A DNA stretch of 64,000 nt. Source: Ecdyonurus torrentis (taxonomy: Eukaryota; Arthropoda; Insecta; Ephemeroptera; Heptageniidae). Position 1 is the first letter of the stretch; the number at the start of each line of letters is the position of its first letter. The DNA is taken from NCBI GenBank assembly GCA_949318235.1, contig OX439132.1, positions 46,863,119-46,927,118 of the forward strand. Direction: 5' to 3'. Shown one piece after another: positions 47,681 through 59,783 of the stretch. The notes beneath the pieces were generated by a model. It made no database searches. It saw only the letters and a program-made list of their open reading frames with translations, and was not told the DNA's origin. Made by a program: the position numbers and the translations under genes.

Positions 47681-50600
47681 GTTGAACAAAACTTCGGTGA
47701 TTTTTCTCTGAGTTATTTTCTGTATAACTTGAATATATTTGGTAAATTTGTTAATCCATTTACTGTTGAATTACTTTTTTTGTTTGCCATACACCGAAAG
47801 CTTTTGATATTTTATTTCAAATCCACAAGTGTGTTAACCGATAATGTGTCAGATCAACAAGCGAAATATTATATTTTCTATAAAGAAATGTTTAACTGTT
47901 ATGCAAAACCTATGTTATGTTATGTAATATGCAATATACTAAAAAGTATCAATATTTTTAATTTAAATCATTACAACTCACCCCCTCTTTTCAAAAAAGA
48001 AGTGGCGTGATAAGGAAATGAATTTTACATTTTATGTAAACTTGTAATAGTTCACTTTACAAGAACATGAATTTTCTTAATTAGTGATAAGCCAAACAAA
48101 TATGTCTTAAATTATACCAAGCAAAATACACCAACTCAATGATGGTTCAAAAAAAAATCCGCGCGCGATGTCTACAGTTGTGGGCGCAGTGGACGTGGTG
48201 GATCAAGAGAAGTTGAAGTATTGATTCTAGTGTCGGTGCAATCGATGAAAGATGAATCACCACTAAGTATGGCATGGAAACAGAAGTTGATGTTAATCAC
48301 TTGTGAATTTGGAAGACTGCGGACAATATATAGAGAGTAAGTATTAGTTACATATTGTGAATGCCTTACAATATATAATAAAGGCTATATTATTGATAGA
48401 ACTAAAGTTTAGAACACCATAACAAAGATGGATAGCTAGATTCAGCACTATTTATGTTTATTACTAATAAAGCAGATATTGAAGTAGAAGTAGATATAGT
48501 TCGTAAACACACAAAGAATTTTTAAAGTTTTTAATATTTTGTTATTAATATTATGCTTTATTCTATAATTTATGAATACATAGAGAGGCAAAAACGTAAA
48601 ATGTGATACGCATTCTTCCAGTAACATGAAATTCAAGTATTTGTCCCAGAGAAAAGGTCCTTAATGGAGTAGAAAGAGAGATAGAGAGACCAGTGAAAAG
48701 CTATCACAGCGTTTCAATGACGAGTAAAGCTGACCATCCCTGAATGAATAGTCGGTATAAGTACGAATATATATAAAAAAATGAAAATAAACACTTATCA
48801 CTGAATGTAGAAAATACCTCTATGACAACACACAGAGATAAAAAGTATTGATTTGGCACTTAGTCACTTATGTCACATATTACTTTAGAATTATATTATA
48901 CGTTTGTCAAATATAATACTCTAGTTCACTGTTATAGTAATGTGAAATCCACACTTATGAGTGACATTTAACATTCAGGAGAAAAGAAAAAAAAACACAC
49001 ACACACATATATATATATTCATATTTTTCTATTAATTTATTATTATTTTTGTGTATATGAACGACACATGTTTGGATGTAGAAATGTCATCCTGTAACCA
49101 TATGATAAGGGATAAAAATTAATTGAATGTATAGACGTCATTACAGTTTTATCAATGATTACATATCACTATAGAAGAAATGTATATATATTTTTTGTTG
49201 TAGTAGTAGTTATGTAATGTTGAAATCTTTAATGTTCAGGTCTTACAGTAGACCTGAACAGAATACACGGAAAGACACTGTAGTAATGCACAATCACAGT
49301 GAGAAATATTTCTTGGTTTTGTTACTCTTGTACCTTTAGCTCATATAATACGCTAAAAGAGTTTTATAACAAAAAAACCCAATAACTTTCTCACCTATGG
49401 TTTACTCGTAGAGCAGTTCACGCTATGCTTATTGAACATTAAATGCTAAACAAAATGACAATTATGAAAACTGCATAGCTTTCATGCATAGCACATATAT
49501 TAAGTAGTTTCTAAGAGTTTTTACTTATATAAAACACTATACTGGTAACATAATTGTCTTTTGCTGAAGGGATAATTAATATTGGAGTGAGAGTTATCCA
49601 GCTTAGAATTTTAAGGATGTTACCATTATTCATAATATATGTTAGTAAAAAAAAGAAAAAAAATGAGGAAGAGTATTAGCATAAAGTATGTGACTAACCT
49701 GTAGTAGTCATTGTCACGTCACACTTATATTATCATATACTTGCATTGAGACTGTTTATGGTTGTATAGATGAGTTGAAAAAACATCAGAAGACATTGTG
49801 GCTGTAGGTATATAGCGTCAATGACTGACGCACGACGCACTTATCTTGGAAGGGGTGGTATGAAGCTGTGAGTATCTTGCTGCACTGGTTTGCTCATCTC
49901 TCTCTTTCTCTTTCTCTCTCTGTGTAATGCACTATAAGTAGAAGATAATCACCTTCTGCATAACTCTAGAAGAAATATTGTTTTAATACACACTCACTCT
50001 TATAGCTAATATTATGATAAATGCTGAATATTACTAGAATAGTATACAAGAAAATAGAATGGTGTTATATTGATTTTTTTTTATGTATTTATCTATTTAT
50101 TTATCAATTAAATAATTTATTTATTTATTTATTTCTTTTCTTTATATATTTTCAAGACTATTATTATTATTATTTTTTTTTACAACTTGTTAATAAGAAA
50201 ATGTGATAATACATTTTATTCATTTTTTTTTTTTTTTGGTATAATAGGAAAAATTAATAGATATTACTTCTTCTGACTTAAAAAATATAATAAATTAACT
50301 TTTTATTTCCAAATAATTCAGTTAATATGTTAAATCTATGTGTGTATTATAGGAGTTTTTATTGTATATAAAAAATTTAGTATAGAGTAATTAAAAATAA
50401 ACAGCATGATGTTATATATTTAAGTCTTACTTTGAGAGAAAAAAAGAAAAACAGAATTTAAATTTTTGCTATCATTAATTTTTGTAGTAGCTTATTAAAA
50501 AAAAATGTAGTTAACAAAATTTTTATGTTAGATGTTTCATAAAACATCAATGTTGATGTAGATATAACATCATAACTTTGTTACAAAATTACGCGTAAAT

Positions 50601-51783
50601 ATTTCACTTATTCTCCACTCTTGAGAAAAAAAATCAAAATTTTAGCACGTGTGTAAAATTGTCATTAACATTAATTTATTGCGTAAAAAAAATAATAATA
50701 ATAAACAAATCTGGACCTGTAAGGTAAAGGTAATTAGTAGTTAAAGATAAAACCTCTATGTTGTATAATACTGTTTTCTTATTTATTACTGGTAAACTAG
50801 TTAAAATAAATATAAGAGTTAATCATTTAAAGCTTATGTTGTTATTTTAGCGTCTGTAATGATTTAACTTGGTATTTTTATTTATTTAGAAAACATTAAA
50901 CTTTCTGTAAGAAATGTATAGTTTAAAAATGAATTACTGAAATGAACAGTATTTTATCACTTTTTTATAATGAGATAACTTTTTTATTTAAATATTTTTA
51001 AAAGCTTTTTTTTTTACTATAAATTTCAATAGTATAGTATGTAATAAGAAGCATATTGTATATAGTTTTGTTTATTATTAGGAATATTATGCTTTTAGTT
51101 TAATTATATATATTAATTTTTATTGTATTTTATTATTATCATTTTTTTTTTAATTAATAGCTAAGTTTATTTACATTAAAATGTAATATTTTTATTTATT
51201 TAAAGTTGGTTATAGCACGCTATAATATTATAGGAAACATTTAGATTGTAAAACACTGAGTAAATCTTATAAGACCTTATTTTATTTTTAATTGTATTCA
51301 TTAACTTAATATTTACGAATTACCAATTTATTATAAGCTTTTATTTATTAAATGCACACTTATCTTACTAACTATTTATCTTAAAAGAAGAATTTTATAA
51401 TTAATTTATTTACGTATATTTATATATATATTATTTTTTTTTTTAATTGTTATTTATTAATATTTCTCTTTCGATCAATTTTTATCTTTTTGAAAAAATC
51501 TTAAAGTAAAAAATGAAAATATTATAGTATAATATTGGATTATAGTATGCTTTAGACAAACATTTATTGTTTTTTTTTATTGTTATTTAAGCTTGCTTTA
51601 AAGTTATAGGCAATATGAAGTTTCTTAAATATTAATATATATTGAATAAGTTCTACAAAGTATTATATTATTAATATTTTATGTTAAAGTTAAATGTAAG
51701 GATATTATAGAACTTGAAAAGGCATAGATATAATAATTCGTACTTATTTGATAAATTTAAGTGTTAATATAATATTAATTTTT
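47681..51783. other. Long AT-rich stretch without recognisable genes
   Basis: About 4.1 kb. 48150-48350 is less AT-rich (GTTGTGGGCGCAGTGGACGT) but holds no convincing ORF on either strand. 50-51.7 kb is strongly AT-rich with homopolymers. I see no repeats shared with other parts of the window. Confidence 0.5.
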
Positions 51784-54362
51784 TTATTTAAGATTTAAGT
51801 TGCAAAATGTGTGATATTTTTTTAATGGAAAGTTTCTAATATTTTGTTCTAATATTTCAGCAGGAACCGTAGTCGGCTGAAGTTCGTTAGCCCTCAGATT
51901 ATTAATACAATCATCTAGTATTGTATTAAAATCCACTGACTGTGATTTGGAAATATTAACGCGGCCTTGATCACCATTTAAAAAGGGTGGGTCATTCGAG
52001 CGCATGTCAGCCTGTATATCACCATTAACATAAATTTCCTCTATTTTAACAGATGGCTCACCATTATGACTGGCAGCCATAGGAACATATGTGGACTGAT
52101 CATGCATATTTATTGGTGAGTATACAGTGTTGAATTTTATAGCTTCTGGTAAGTTGTTTCGTATCCCGATCCCTCCATATGCATAGTGCCATTCTTTGGC
52201 ATAATCGACCTCATATTTTTTTGTAACGCTAAGTATTTTTTAATATTAATATTTGGCATCGGAGATGGAAAAGAGATAGTTGCCGAACGCTCTGAAGGTA
52301 GTTGCATACGATCAATATTTTGATTTACATATAAGGTGTCGCGCTGCGGTAAAATACGGTGGTATATATGACCTGGATTATTTGTGGCGTCTAAACTGAA
52401 CTCAGTCTGCAACGTGTCTCCTGGAGAACCAGGAAGCGCAATTGTAGAAGAGCCTAAAGTATAAAGCGGGAATTCCCAAAAATTTTTCAAAGTGGCTAGG
52501 ATTGATATGAGTTGGATTGCTATCAATATTAACCGTTATTGGATCGACCGTAGCCATTAAACTAAGAGTGTCTGAGCTTGCAAGAGATGATGATGATGAT
52601 AATGATTTAAAAGTACAATATTTCTTGCAACGCTGATAAAATAAAAATGCTACAAAACATACTAACACCAGAAGTATAATAAATAATACATACCAATAAA
52701 AGGTAGAAGTTTGGGAATTCGTGACTTTTTTTTTGTAGTACGATTATACGTTAGACGAGCTGCTAAGCTAACATCACTCGTTAGTAGTTTTAATTTATCA
52801 ATGGGAATGCCGGGTGCCTGAGAGACATAATACAGATCAGAATGAGTAAATTCATTATACCATATATCATAATAAGTACTATTAACGTTTATTTTATCGA
52901 TTTCTTCTAAAATATTGTTTAGTTCTGAACCGGAAAATTGAGGAATTATCACATATCTTTTAGATATTTCCTCAACATAATTTAAAATAGAATAGAAATG
53001 ATCATTAATTATTATAGTTTCACAAGGAATATCAATTAATATGATTCCATTAAATTTTAATGTTATAGGTTTAGAAAGTCTATAATTTTCGTTACAAATA
53101 ATACTAATTGTTGTTTCTTTATTAACAGCGTACGCAAATAAATTTGTACTGGATATTTGTGTAATAAATAGGTAGTTTTGCAAAAGTGAGACTTGACAAT
53201 CGTACAGTTGTATATCAGTATTAGTAAATAATTTTAAAATGCATAAATTGTCTTGTGAAGAATAAATTCTAAGTGGAATGTTACATGTGAAACCAAAATG
53301 ATCACGTGTGCAGTACTGTAACGCATTTAAATCTGTCAAAAAGAATTTGTGTAATTTTTCATTATATATCATTACATTTTTGTCAAAGTTTATATTGTAA
53401 CTTAATCCCGTGTGAATATTAAATTGCGGCAACGAGATAGCTTGCATAGCTTTAAATTTTAAAGGAATGTCATCCGTTTGTAGTTTGGCTACCATAAATG
53501 TAGCATTAGGAGTAGTAAATGAATTTGCATAGAGCAGTGAGAACGCAGTGCGATTGAAATTAGGCAACAAATTTAAAACATCCCTGTCAAAAACATTAAT
53601 TACCAAGTGCAACAAATTTTCTGAACTGAAGAAAAAATCGGGTATATATTTAATACTTAGATAATCTCTCGCATTATAGTTGGCTTGTAGGTACTCTGTT
53701 AACTGGAAAAGATAATAGCTCAAGTTTATAAATCAACTCTAAATCATCAGTGAGATTTAGAGAGCAAAGTTTTTCAATGTCTTTGTATACCTGATTGAAT
53801 TTATCGACTAATTTTAATAATTCTGATGCTCGAGTAGTTTGATAAAATATGGTGTTTACATAGATAATTTCGTTTGGTACGTCCACAAAGTAGTTTGAAG
53901 TGTTATACAAATGGTTTTGTAACCAAATGTACGTCAATTTGGAATTAGAAACTTCAAAGAAATCTTCATGGACTGCATGTGAATCAGGAAACGTAGTCCA
54001 AAAATGGCAATTTGAATAATTACGAATAGAGATATTATAATACAGATACTTATAAGTTGTATCAGTTTTTTGAATTGCGGATTTATATTTATTAGATTGA
54101 TGATGATTAAAATAAGAATACTTAAAGATTGCATTGTATTGTTTATAAATTAAATATATTAATTTATCTAAAACCGCATTGTCATATTTCAGTATAATTT
54201 TCCACGAATTCCTAATTTGAAAATTTCCTAAAATTAAAAATGCGACTGGTGAGGTTCGTATATTATGTTGTCTTGTTGTCTTAAGGGTAGAGATAAATAT
54301 GGAACATAGGCAAAGACAACAGGAATAATTATAATTACTAACCAAATAATGTTTAGTTTCAT
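51784..54362 (-). pseudogene. Envelope-like membrane glycoprotein with long cytoplasmic tail (locus 2)
   Basis: Minus-strand gene. A signal peptide (MKLNIIWLVIIIIPVVFA) starts at 54362 in frame with the main ORF at 53723-52662, but the segment between (54345-53674) is open in another frame, so at least two shifts are needed. The ectodomain has the Cys layout of errantivirus/F-like envelopes (ALQYCTRDHFGFTCNIPL, NLCILKLF, YDCQ, IICNE, DIPCETI). An A9 run near 52729-52737 precedes a frame change. The alternative frame then gives a membrane helix (YVLFIILLVLVCFVAFLFY) and RCKKYC. The tail continues over 52668-52402, 52526-52137 and 52107-51784, about 290 residues, Ser/Pro-rich with YVNG and PGSPGD. 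Homologous to locus 1 at 25-27 kb (shared TSPVAF-LILGNF segment). No furin site was identified. Either a decayed gene or one with homopolymer errors; the viral lineage is unknown. Confidence 0.6.
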
Positions 54363-54831
54363 TTTTCTTATTTTGGAGAAAAAAAATAATAATGTTATAA
54401 GTGTATTTTATGTAATTTCTTATAACTGAATTTTTGTTACTTAAATATTAGTATTTATACCGCAAGTATAATATTACAATAAATTAACTGAATAGTACGT
54501 ATTATTATTATAATTTTTTTTTATTATTTTTTTTTTAAGATTTATTACCACGTTTTTTATAACAGTACAAGAGAGAAAACACTAGTTTACATTACAATAG
54601 ATTCATAATAAGACTCTAGGATATTGGTATATGGTAATGGTATATTATATACTAAAATTTACAATATTTTATTTTAGTAGGTTAAATGCAATTTAATTAA
54701 TAATTTATCATGAGGTCCTACTTATCGTAATCCTAAATGTTAAATATTATACAAAAAAATTCATCTTTTCTTTTTATTGAGTATATGGTATTTTTGATAT
54801 ATAAATTTGTGTATACACTAACACATTTAAT
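54363..54831. other. Intergenic AT-rich spacer in the virus-like cluster
   Basis: Between the envelope-like gene and the upstream ORF. Contains poly-T/A runs; presumably its 5' untranslated region. Nothing else seen. Confidence 0.5.
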
Positions 54832-55371
54832 TTATTCCTCGGATTCTGTATTGTCTACTACGATGTGTACGTTACCTTGAGTACTTACAGCGGCAGAAGT
54901 CGAGGTTGTGTTTGTAGTGGAAATAGTGGACATTATGTTACTTGTATGAGTCTCAGAGAGTGACACTCTTTGCACATTATTCGTGCGCGAAGGGTGAAAC
55001 ATTGTTTCTGTTAAGTGTTCATTATTTGTATAGAAAAAATGGTACGATGGACATAGATTCCTATATACTGTGGCCGAAAGCCTATAATCATTAAGTGCTA
55101 AATATAAATTAGTAACGTGCTTATTACAAGTAACAAAACAACGATTTTCACATGGTGTGTATATAACAAAATGATAGGCTCCATCGGAAATGTCAGGTAG
55201 TAGATTGTGCCAATGACATGTTATGCTACTAGAAAAAAAATAAAAAACATCAGTTCTAATATTAAGAATACAAACAACGTTAGTATTAGTAAGTCTTTGA
55301 TTTAACGTTGCTGCTCCTTCGCGGCCAAAACAAGTAAATACTGGATTTAGAAGGTCTATTGTATACAACAT
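54832..55371 (-). CDS. Unassigned virus-like ORF, 179 residues (paralogue of the next ORF upstream)
   Basis: A complete ATG-to-stop frame on the minus strand, in a region where chance ORFs of this length are unlikely. The N-terminal 120 residues contain SSITCHWHNLLPDISDGAYHF, several Cys (CNKHVTN, NLCPSY) and mixed helix/strand composition. The last 45 are Ser/Thr-rich and end acidic (NTESEE). The WHN-L-D-AYH stretch and its surroundings align with the adjacent ORF (SPWHNIITDFFIDAYNI), so the two arose by tandem duplication. No signal peptide or membrane segment. I do not recognise the family. Its place, same strand and directly upstream of an envelope-like gene with short spacers, suggests a viral accessory or structural protein. 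Confidence 0.5.
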   Translation of the reverse strand: MLYTIDLLNPVFTCFGREGAATLNQRLTNTNVVCILNIRTDVFYFFSSSITCHWHNLLPDISDGAYHFVIYTPCENRCFVTCNKHVTNLYLALNDYRLSATVYRNLCPSYHFFYTNNEHLTETMFHPSRTNNVQRVSLSETHTSNIMSTISTTNTTSTSAAVSTQGNVHIVVDNTESEE

Positions 55372-55484
55372 TTTTTACTTACACAATATTTAAATAGTAT
55401 TTAAATTTGAAACCAAATATTATGATAATAAGAATTTGTATATGGAACAAAAAATACCATGAGAATACATAGGAAAAGAAATAT

Positions 55485-55836
55485 TTAAACTGTTACAGTT
55501 TTTGTAGTAGACGGAAAATTGTTGCGGAAAGACTGAAATGATTCAAAAAAATCTTGAATTAAATATTGACAAATTGTTGCAAACTTATTTGCAACAAACA
55601 CCTGATGCGTTATATACATGTCTAGTTGTATATTATAAGCATCAATAAAAAAATCAGTGATGATATTGTGCCATGGTGAAACTATAGATTTACGACTAAA
55701 TATGTATATATTACTAGTGATAATATGAACTAGAGTTAAATCTTCATGGTCCAAAAAAAAAAAAGAATGCAATACGAGCGTCGTAAAGTGAATTAGCTAT
55801 AAGCATAGGTTGGTTAATATCTATTATACGTGACAT
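55485..55836 (-). pseudogene. Unassigned virus-like ORF, paralogue of 54832-55371, with homopolymer frameshift
   Basis: ATG at 55836 (MSRIIDINQPMLIANSLYD) corresponds to the start of the paralogue (MLYTIDLLNPVF). A run of twelve T (minus strand, about 55753-55764) then changes frame, and the ORF continues as FLDHEDLTLVHIITSN and SPWHNIITDFFIDAYNI to a stop at 55485. It lacks the Ser/Thr-rich acidic tail of its paralogue. The start overlaps the end of the preceding ORF by 13 bases, a compact, virus-like arrangement. Function unknown. Confidence 0.5.
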
Positions 55837-56011
55837 ACCTTCATAAAAGTTATAATCCAAGGTTTTATAATATAAATTTTTTCTACGTACACAACTTCAC
55901 TATTCTTATTTATTTTTCTATATATCGTTAGCTTACTCGAAATTTCTCGTATCAGAGAAAGTAAATAAAAACCGAAATCTCGGGTTTGCATTGCTGTAAA
56001 TCCGTCAATAT
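55824..56011 (-). pseudogene. Unassigned ORF truncated by the 56-59 kb inverted-repeat element
   Basis: The frame is open from the edge of the inverted-repeat element (56011) to a TAA at 55826-55824. It includes an in-frame ATG at 55991 (MQTRDFGFYLLSLIREISSK). Codons before that ATG (IDGFTA) are also open up to the element, and the sequence on the far side (59176 onward) is open for about 25 codons in a compatible frame. The element therefore probably split this gene. Mostly hydrophobic/basic, no recognised family. Confidence 0.35.
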
Positions 56012-59000
56012 TTACGCTAAAAATAAAAATAAAATATTTTCTAATATCATTTTTTGTCTTCTTTAATAAAGTATTTTTTAATTATTTTTTACACGTTTAT
56101 TAAAATTGTAATTGAATGAAGAGCAAAAGAAACCATGACTTTTGTGATATTGTTTAGAAGCGGGTAACTTTAAACTGTTGTAAAAGTCGCAATTCTTATT
56201 TATTTTCATTACCATTTACACTGCAGGTTGAAAGTATTATATTAAGTGCCTGTGTAAATTTTTTATTGTTAACTCTTAAAATTGCACCTTGTAGGTCTTA
56301 TTTTTGCAACTTTGTGTAACTTTGTTGCTAGTGAAAATATTTTGATCCTGCTTTTAAAAAAACTATTTTAACAGTAATAGAAATTTTTCTATCGACTTTT
56401 TAACAAAAAAATCGTCCTAAAAGTTACTTTAATAATTAAATTCAATTCGTAGCGAAACATCAAACATTGATACGTCAAAACTGGCAACGTTGCATACTAG
56501 AGCGGATTCTCTCTCTATCTCTCTCTTACCTGAGAAGCGATGCTGTCGAGCTCGCAGACAGACGTACAATTTCAAGCATGTTTTTTTTTATCGCCAACTA
56601 TTTATCACAATATTAATTTGACTAAAAACATCATAGAAATGCATTGAACTTCATTGATGAATATGCGCATATAACTATCGCTATATGGCATGGCTTGTAT
56701 TCATTAATTGAATTAAAGAATAATTTGAATTTTAAATTATATAATTAATTAGTAATTAAAATTAATAATTAAATAACATTTTTTATCGAACTTTTACATA
56801 ATACAATATTAAAATTATTACGCACGAAAACATTTTTTTTTTTTTTTTTTTTTTTTTTTTGCAATTTCTAAGTAAATTTGCTACAATTATTATAAAACTG
56901 AACTGAAACTTTTAGAACTCAAGAAACTGATTGGAAAACAAAGAGCAAAAACGCAAACGCCAATAAAAAAAGAAAACAAATTCATTGTTACTTTAGTGTA
57001 AAATTTAGATCCAGAAAAAAAACTTCATTTTTTTTTATTTAATTTTTTATTTAATATTATTATTTTATAAATTTTCCATAAAGTAATTTTTAAATGCATA
57101 TGCGTTATATTAACACACAATAGGAAAACAAAAATCCTGAAACTTACATGACTCCTGTGCATCGAATATTTACATAATACAATATTAAAATTAATACGTA
57201 AAAAACAAAAACAAAACTTTCTATTTATTTATAATTATTATTATTATTATTATTATTAAATTTTTGTTTTAAATTTTTAAGTTTAATTTGCCACAATTAT
57301 AGTAACACTGAACTGAAATTGAAACTTATAGAACTCAAGAAACTGATTGGAAATAAAAAAGAAAAAATCAAACGCCAATGAAAATATAAGGGATACTTTA
57401 GTGTAAAATTTATATCCAGAAAAAATTACTTTCTATTTTTATTTTTTTCCTGTCATTTTCCATAAAGTAAAACGCATAATTTGATGCATAAATTTATTAA
57501 CACGCGAGGGACATTATTATCTATTTTAATTAAAGCTTGAAATATTTCATCTATTTGTATTGACGTAGTAATTGATTACGCAGTTAAACTTATGTTTTTA
57601 GAAGCAATTATTTGTTTAGATTCCCTACATTTATAAGTTTTACAGCTATATACGCGAGTAAAAATATGATTTCTAATTTGACAAATTGTTACCTTTGAAT
57701 GCGCTATAACTGCAGGTATCATTAATTCCTAAAATATTCGCAAAGAATTCTTAAATTTATCTGTACAGATAATTTATTTAGTTATACTTATTATTTATAA
57801 GATATTTCTAACGATAAATAGCTGGTGACCTTAAAAAAATTAATTAAATTAATAATTTGATTTTTGGTTTTATAACTGTATAATAGCGGTACGTATCTTT
57901 TTATTTTTTTATTTTTTTTTTTTGACAAATATTAAAAAATTTATATAAATATCATTAACTTTGTTGCTTTAATAAATTAAATTGATGCAGTAAAAAAATA
58001 AAAAAGTTAGCACAGTAGTTATGTAAGTTTCAGACAAAAAAATAATAATTTTTCTATTGTGTGTTAATATAACGCATATAGATTAGAAAATTCCTTTATT
58101 GAAAATTTAAAAAAGAATAATATAATAATAAATTGTTAAAAAATTAAATAAAAAAATTGAAGGTATTTTCTTCTGGATCTAAATTTTACACTAGAGTAAC
58201 ACTGATATTTTCATTTTTTTTCTCATTTTTTATTGGCGTTTGCATTTTTTCTCTTTGTTTTCCAATCAGTTTCTTGAGTTCTAAAAGTTTCAGTTCAGTG
58301 TAATAATAATTGTAGCAAATTTACTTAGGAATTACAAAAAAAAAAAAAAAAAAAGTTTTCGTGCGTCATAATTTTAACATTGTATTATGTAAAAATTCAA
58401 TAGAAAATGTTATTTAATTAATAATTTCAATTACTTATTATTTATATAATTTAAAATTTTAATTAATTTTTTAATTCAATTAATGAATACAAGCCATGCC
58501 ATATAGCGATAGTTATATGCGCATATTCATCAATGAAGTTCAATGCATTTCTATGATGTTTTTAGTCAAATTAATATTGTGATAAATAGTTGGCGATAAA
58601 AAAAAACATGCATGAAATTGTACGTCTGTCTGCGAGCTCGACAGCATCGCTTCTCAGGTAAGAGAGAGATAGAGAGAGAATCCGCTCTAGTATGTAACGT
58701 TGCTAGTTTTGACGTATCAATGTTTGATGTTTCGCTACGAATTGAATTTAATTATTAAAGTAACTTTTAGGACGATTTTTTTGTTAAAAATTCGATAGAA
58801 AAATTTCTATTACTGTTAAAATAGTTTTTTTAAAAGCGGGATCAAAATATTTTCACTAGCAACAAAGTTACACAAAGTTGCAAAAATAAGACCTACAAGG
58901 TGCAATTTTAAGAATTAACAATAAAAAATTTACACAGGCACTTAATATAATACTTTCAACCTGCAGTGTAAATGGTAATGAAAATAAATAAAAATTGCGA

Positions 59001-59175
59001 CTTTTACAACAGTTTAAAGTTACCCGCTTCTAAACAATATCACAAAAGTCATGGTTTCTTTTGCTCTTCATTCAATTACAATTTTAATAAACGTGTAAAA
59101 AATAATTAAAAAATACTTTATTAAAGACGACAAAAAATGATATAAGAAAATATTTTATTTTTATTTTTAGCGTAA
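56012..59175. mobile_element. 3.2-kb inverted-repeat (foldback-type) element
   Basis: The ends are TTACGCTAAAAATAAAAATA and the complement. Arms of about 1.15 kb (56012-57150 and 58025-59175) match closely, including AGAAACCATGACTTTTGTGA, GTCTGCGAGCTCGACAGCAT and CCATGCCATATAGCGATAGT. The spacer begins with a second, direct copy of about 330 bases of arm sequence (57170-57500, a copy of 56790-57110), so one arm is partly duplicated in tandem. No ORF of note. The target-site duplication is not clear. It interrupts the virus-like gene cluster. Confidence 0.8.
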
Positions 59176-59775
59176 TAATTTTTATGACGATATATTTTAT
59201 AATATTATAATTACCTATTTTTAATTGTTTAATAATAATTAATTTTTATAAATTTCAGATTTAAATATAAGATTGTCTCTGAACTAAAAATAGTATATTG
59301 AAATAAAGTATCTTATGTGCAACTAACCTTCAGGGAACCGTGCCAAACAGAAACTAGAACGTGAGTAACTAGGGTGGAACACAAGCTTCCAATTTTATAC
59401 TCCTGTAACATAGGGCAGGTGTCATCATAGGCTCAAAGAGAAATTGTGATGTAAATATTGGTCAGTATGGAAGAGTAGAGGAGACTCGACCTTCACAATA
59501 AATCCACGCATCATATATCGATCCGCTTCTCCACTGTTATGTTCTATCTTTTAGGTCGAGTAATTGGTACTTAGTTTTTAGTGTTTGTTTTTTTCACGTC
59601 GGTCGTGGGGAGAGAGTATAATACTACAACTCAACTTATCGTATATTGATCCGCTTCTCTACTATTATGTTGCAGCGTATAGAGCGTGTAAATGAAAATT
59701 AGTTCCTATTGTTTGAGATTTTTTTTTTATTTTTTTATTTTAATACTGTATATATTTCGTTATATATTATTTGCT
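59176..59775 (-). promoter_or_regulatory. Candidate 3' LTR-like region of the errantivirus-like element
   Basis: On the minus strand this lies immediately after env, where a 3' LTR belongs. It contains a TATA box (GAGTATAAAATTGGAAGC, near 59399-59392) and a direct repeat of about 38 bases (GATCCGCTTCTCCACTGTTATGTT near 59519 and GATCCGCTTCTCTACTATTATGTT near 59640), resembling U3 promoter repeats. I could not define TG...CA ends or a polypurine tract, so the limits are approximate and the LTR call is tentative. Confidence 0.4.
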
Positions 59776-59783
59776 CATTTGAC

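Noticed and set aside
48150..48350. Possible host exon in a GC-richer patch
   Set aside because: No reading frame with convincing length, splice sites or motif on either strand.
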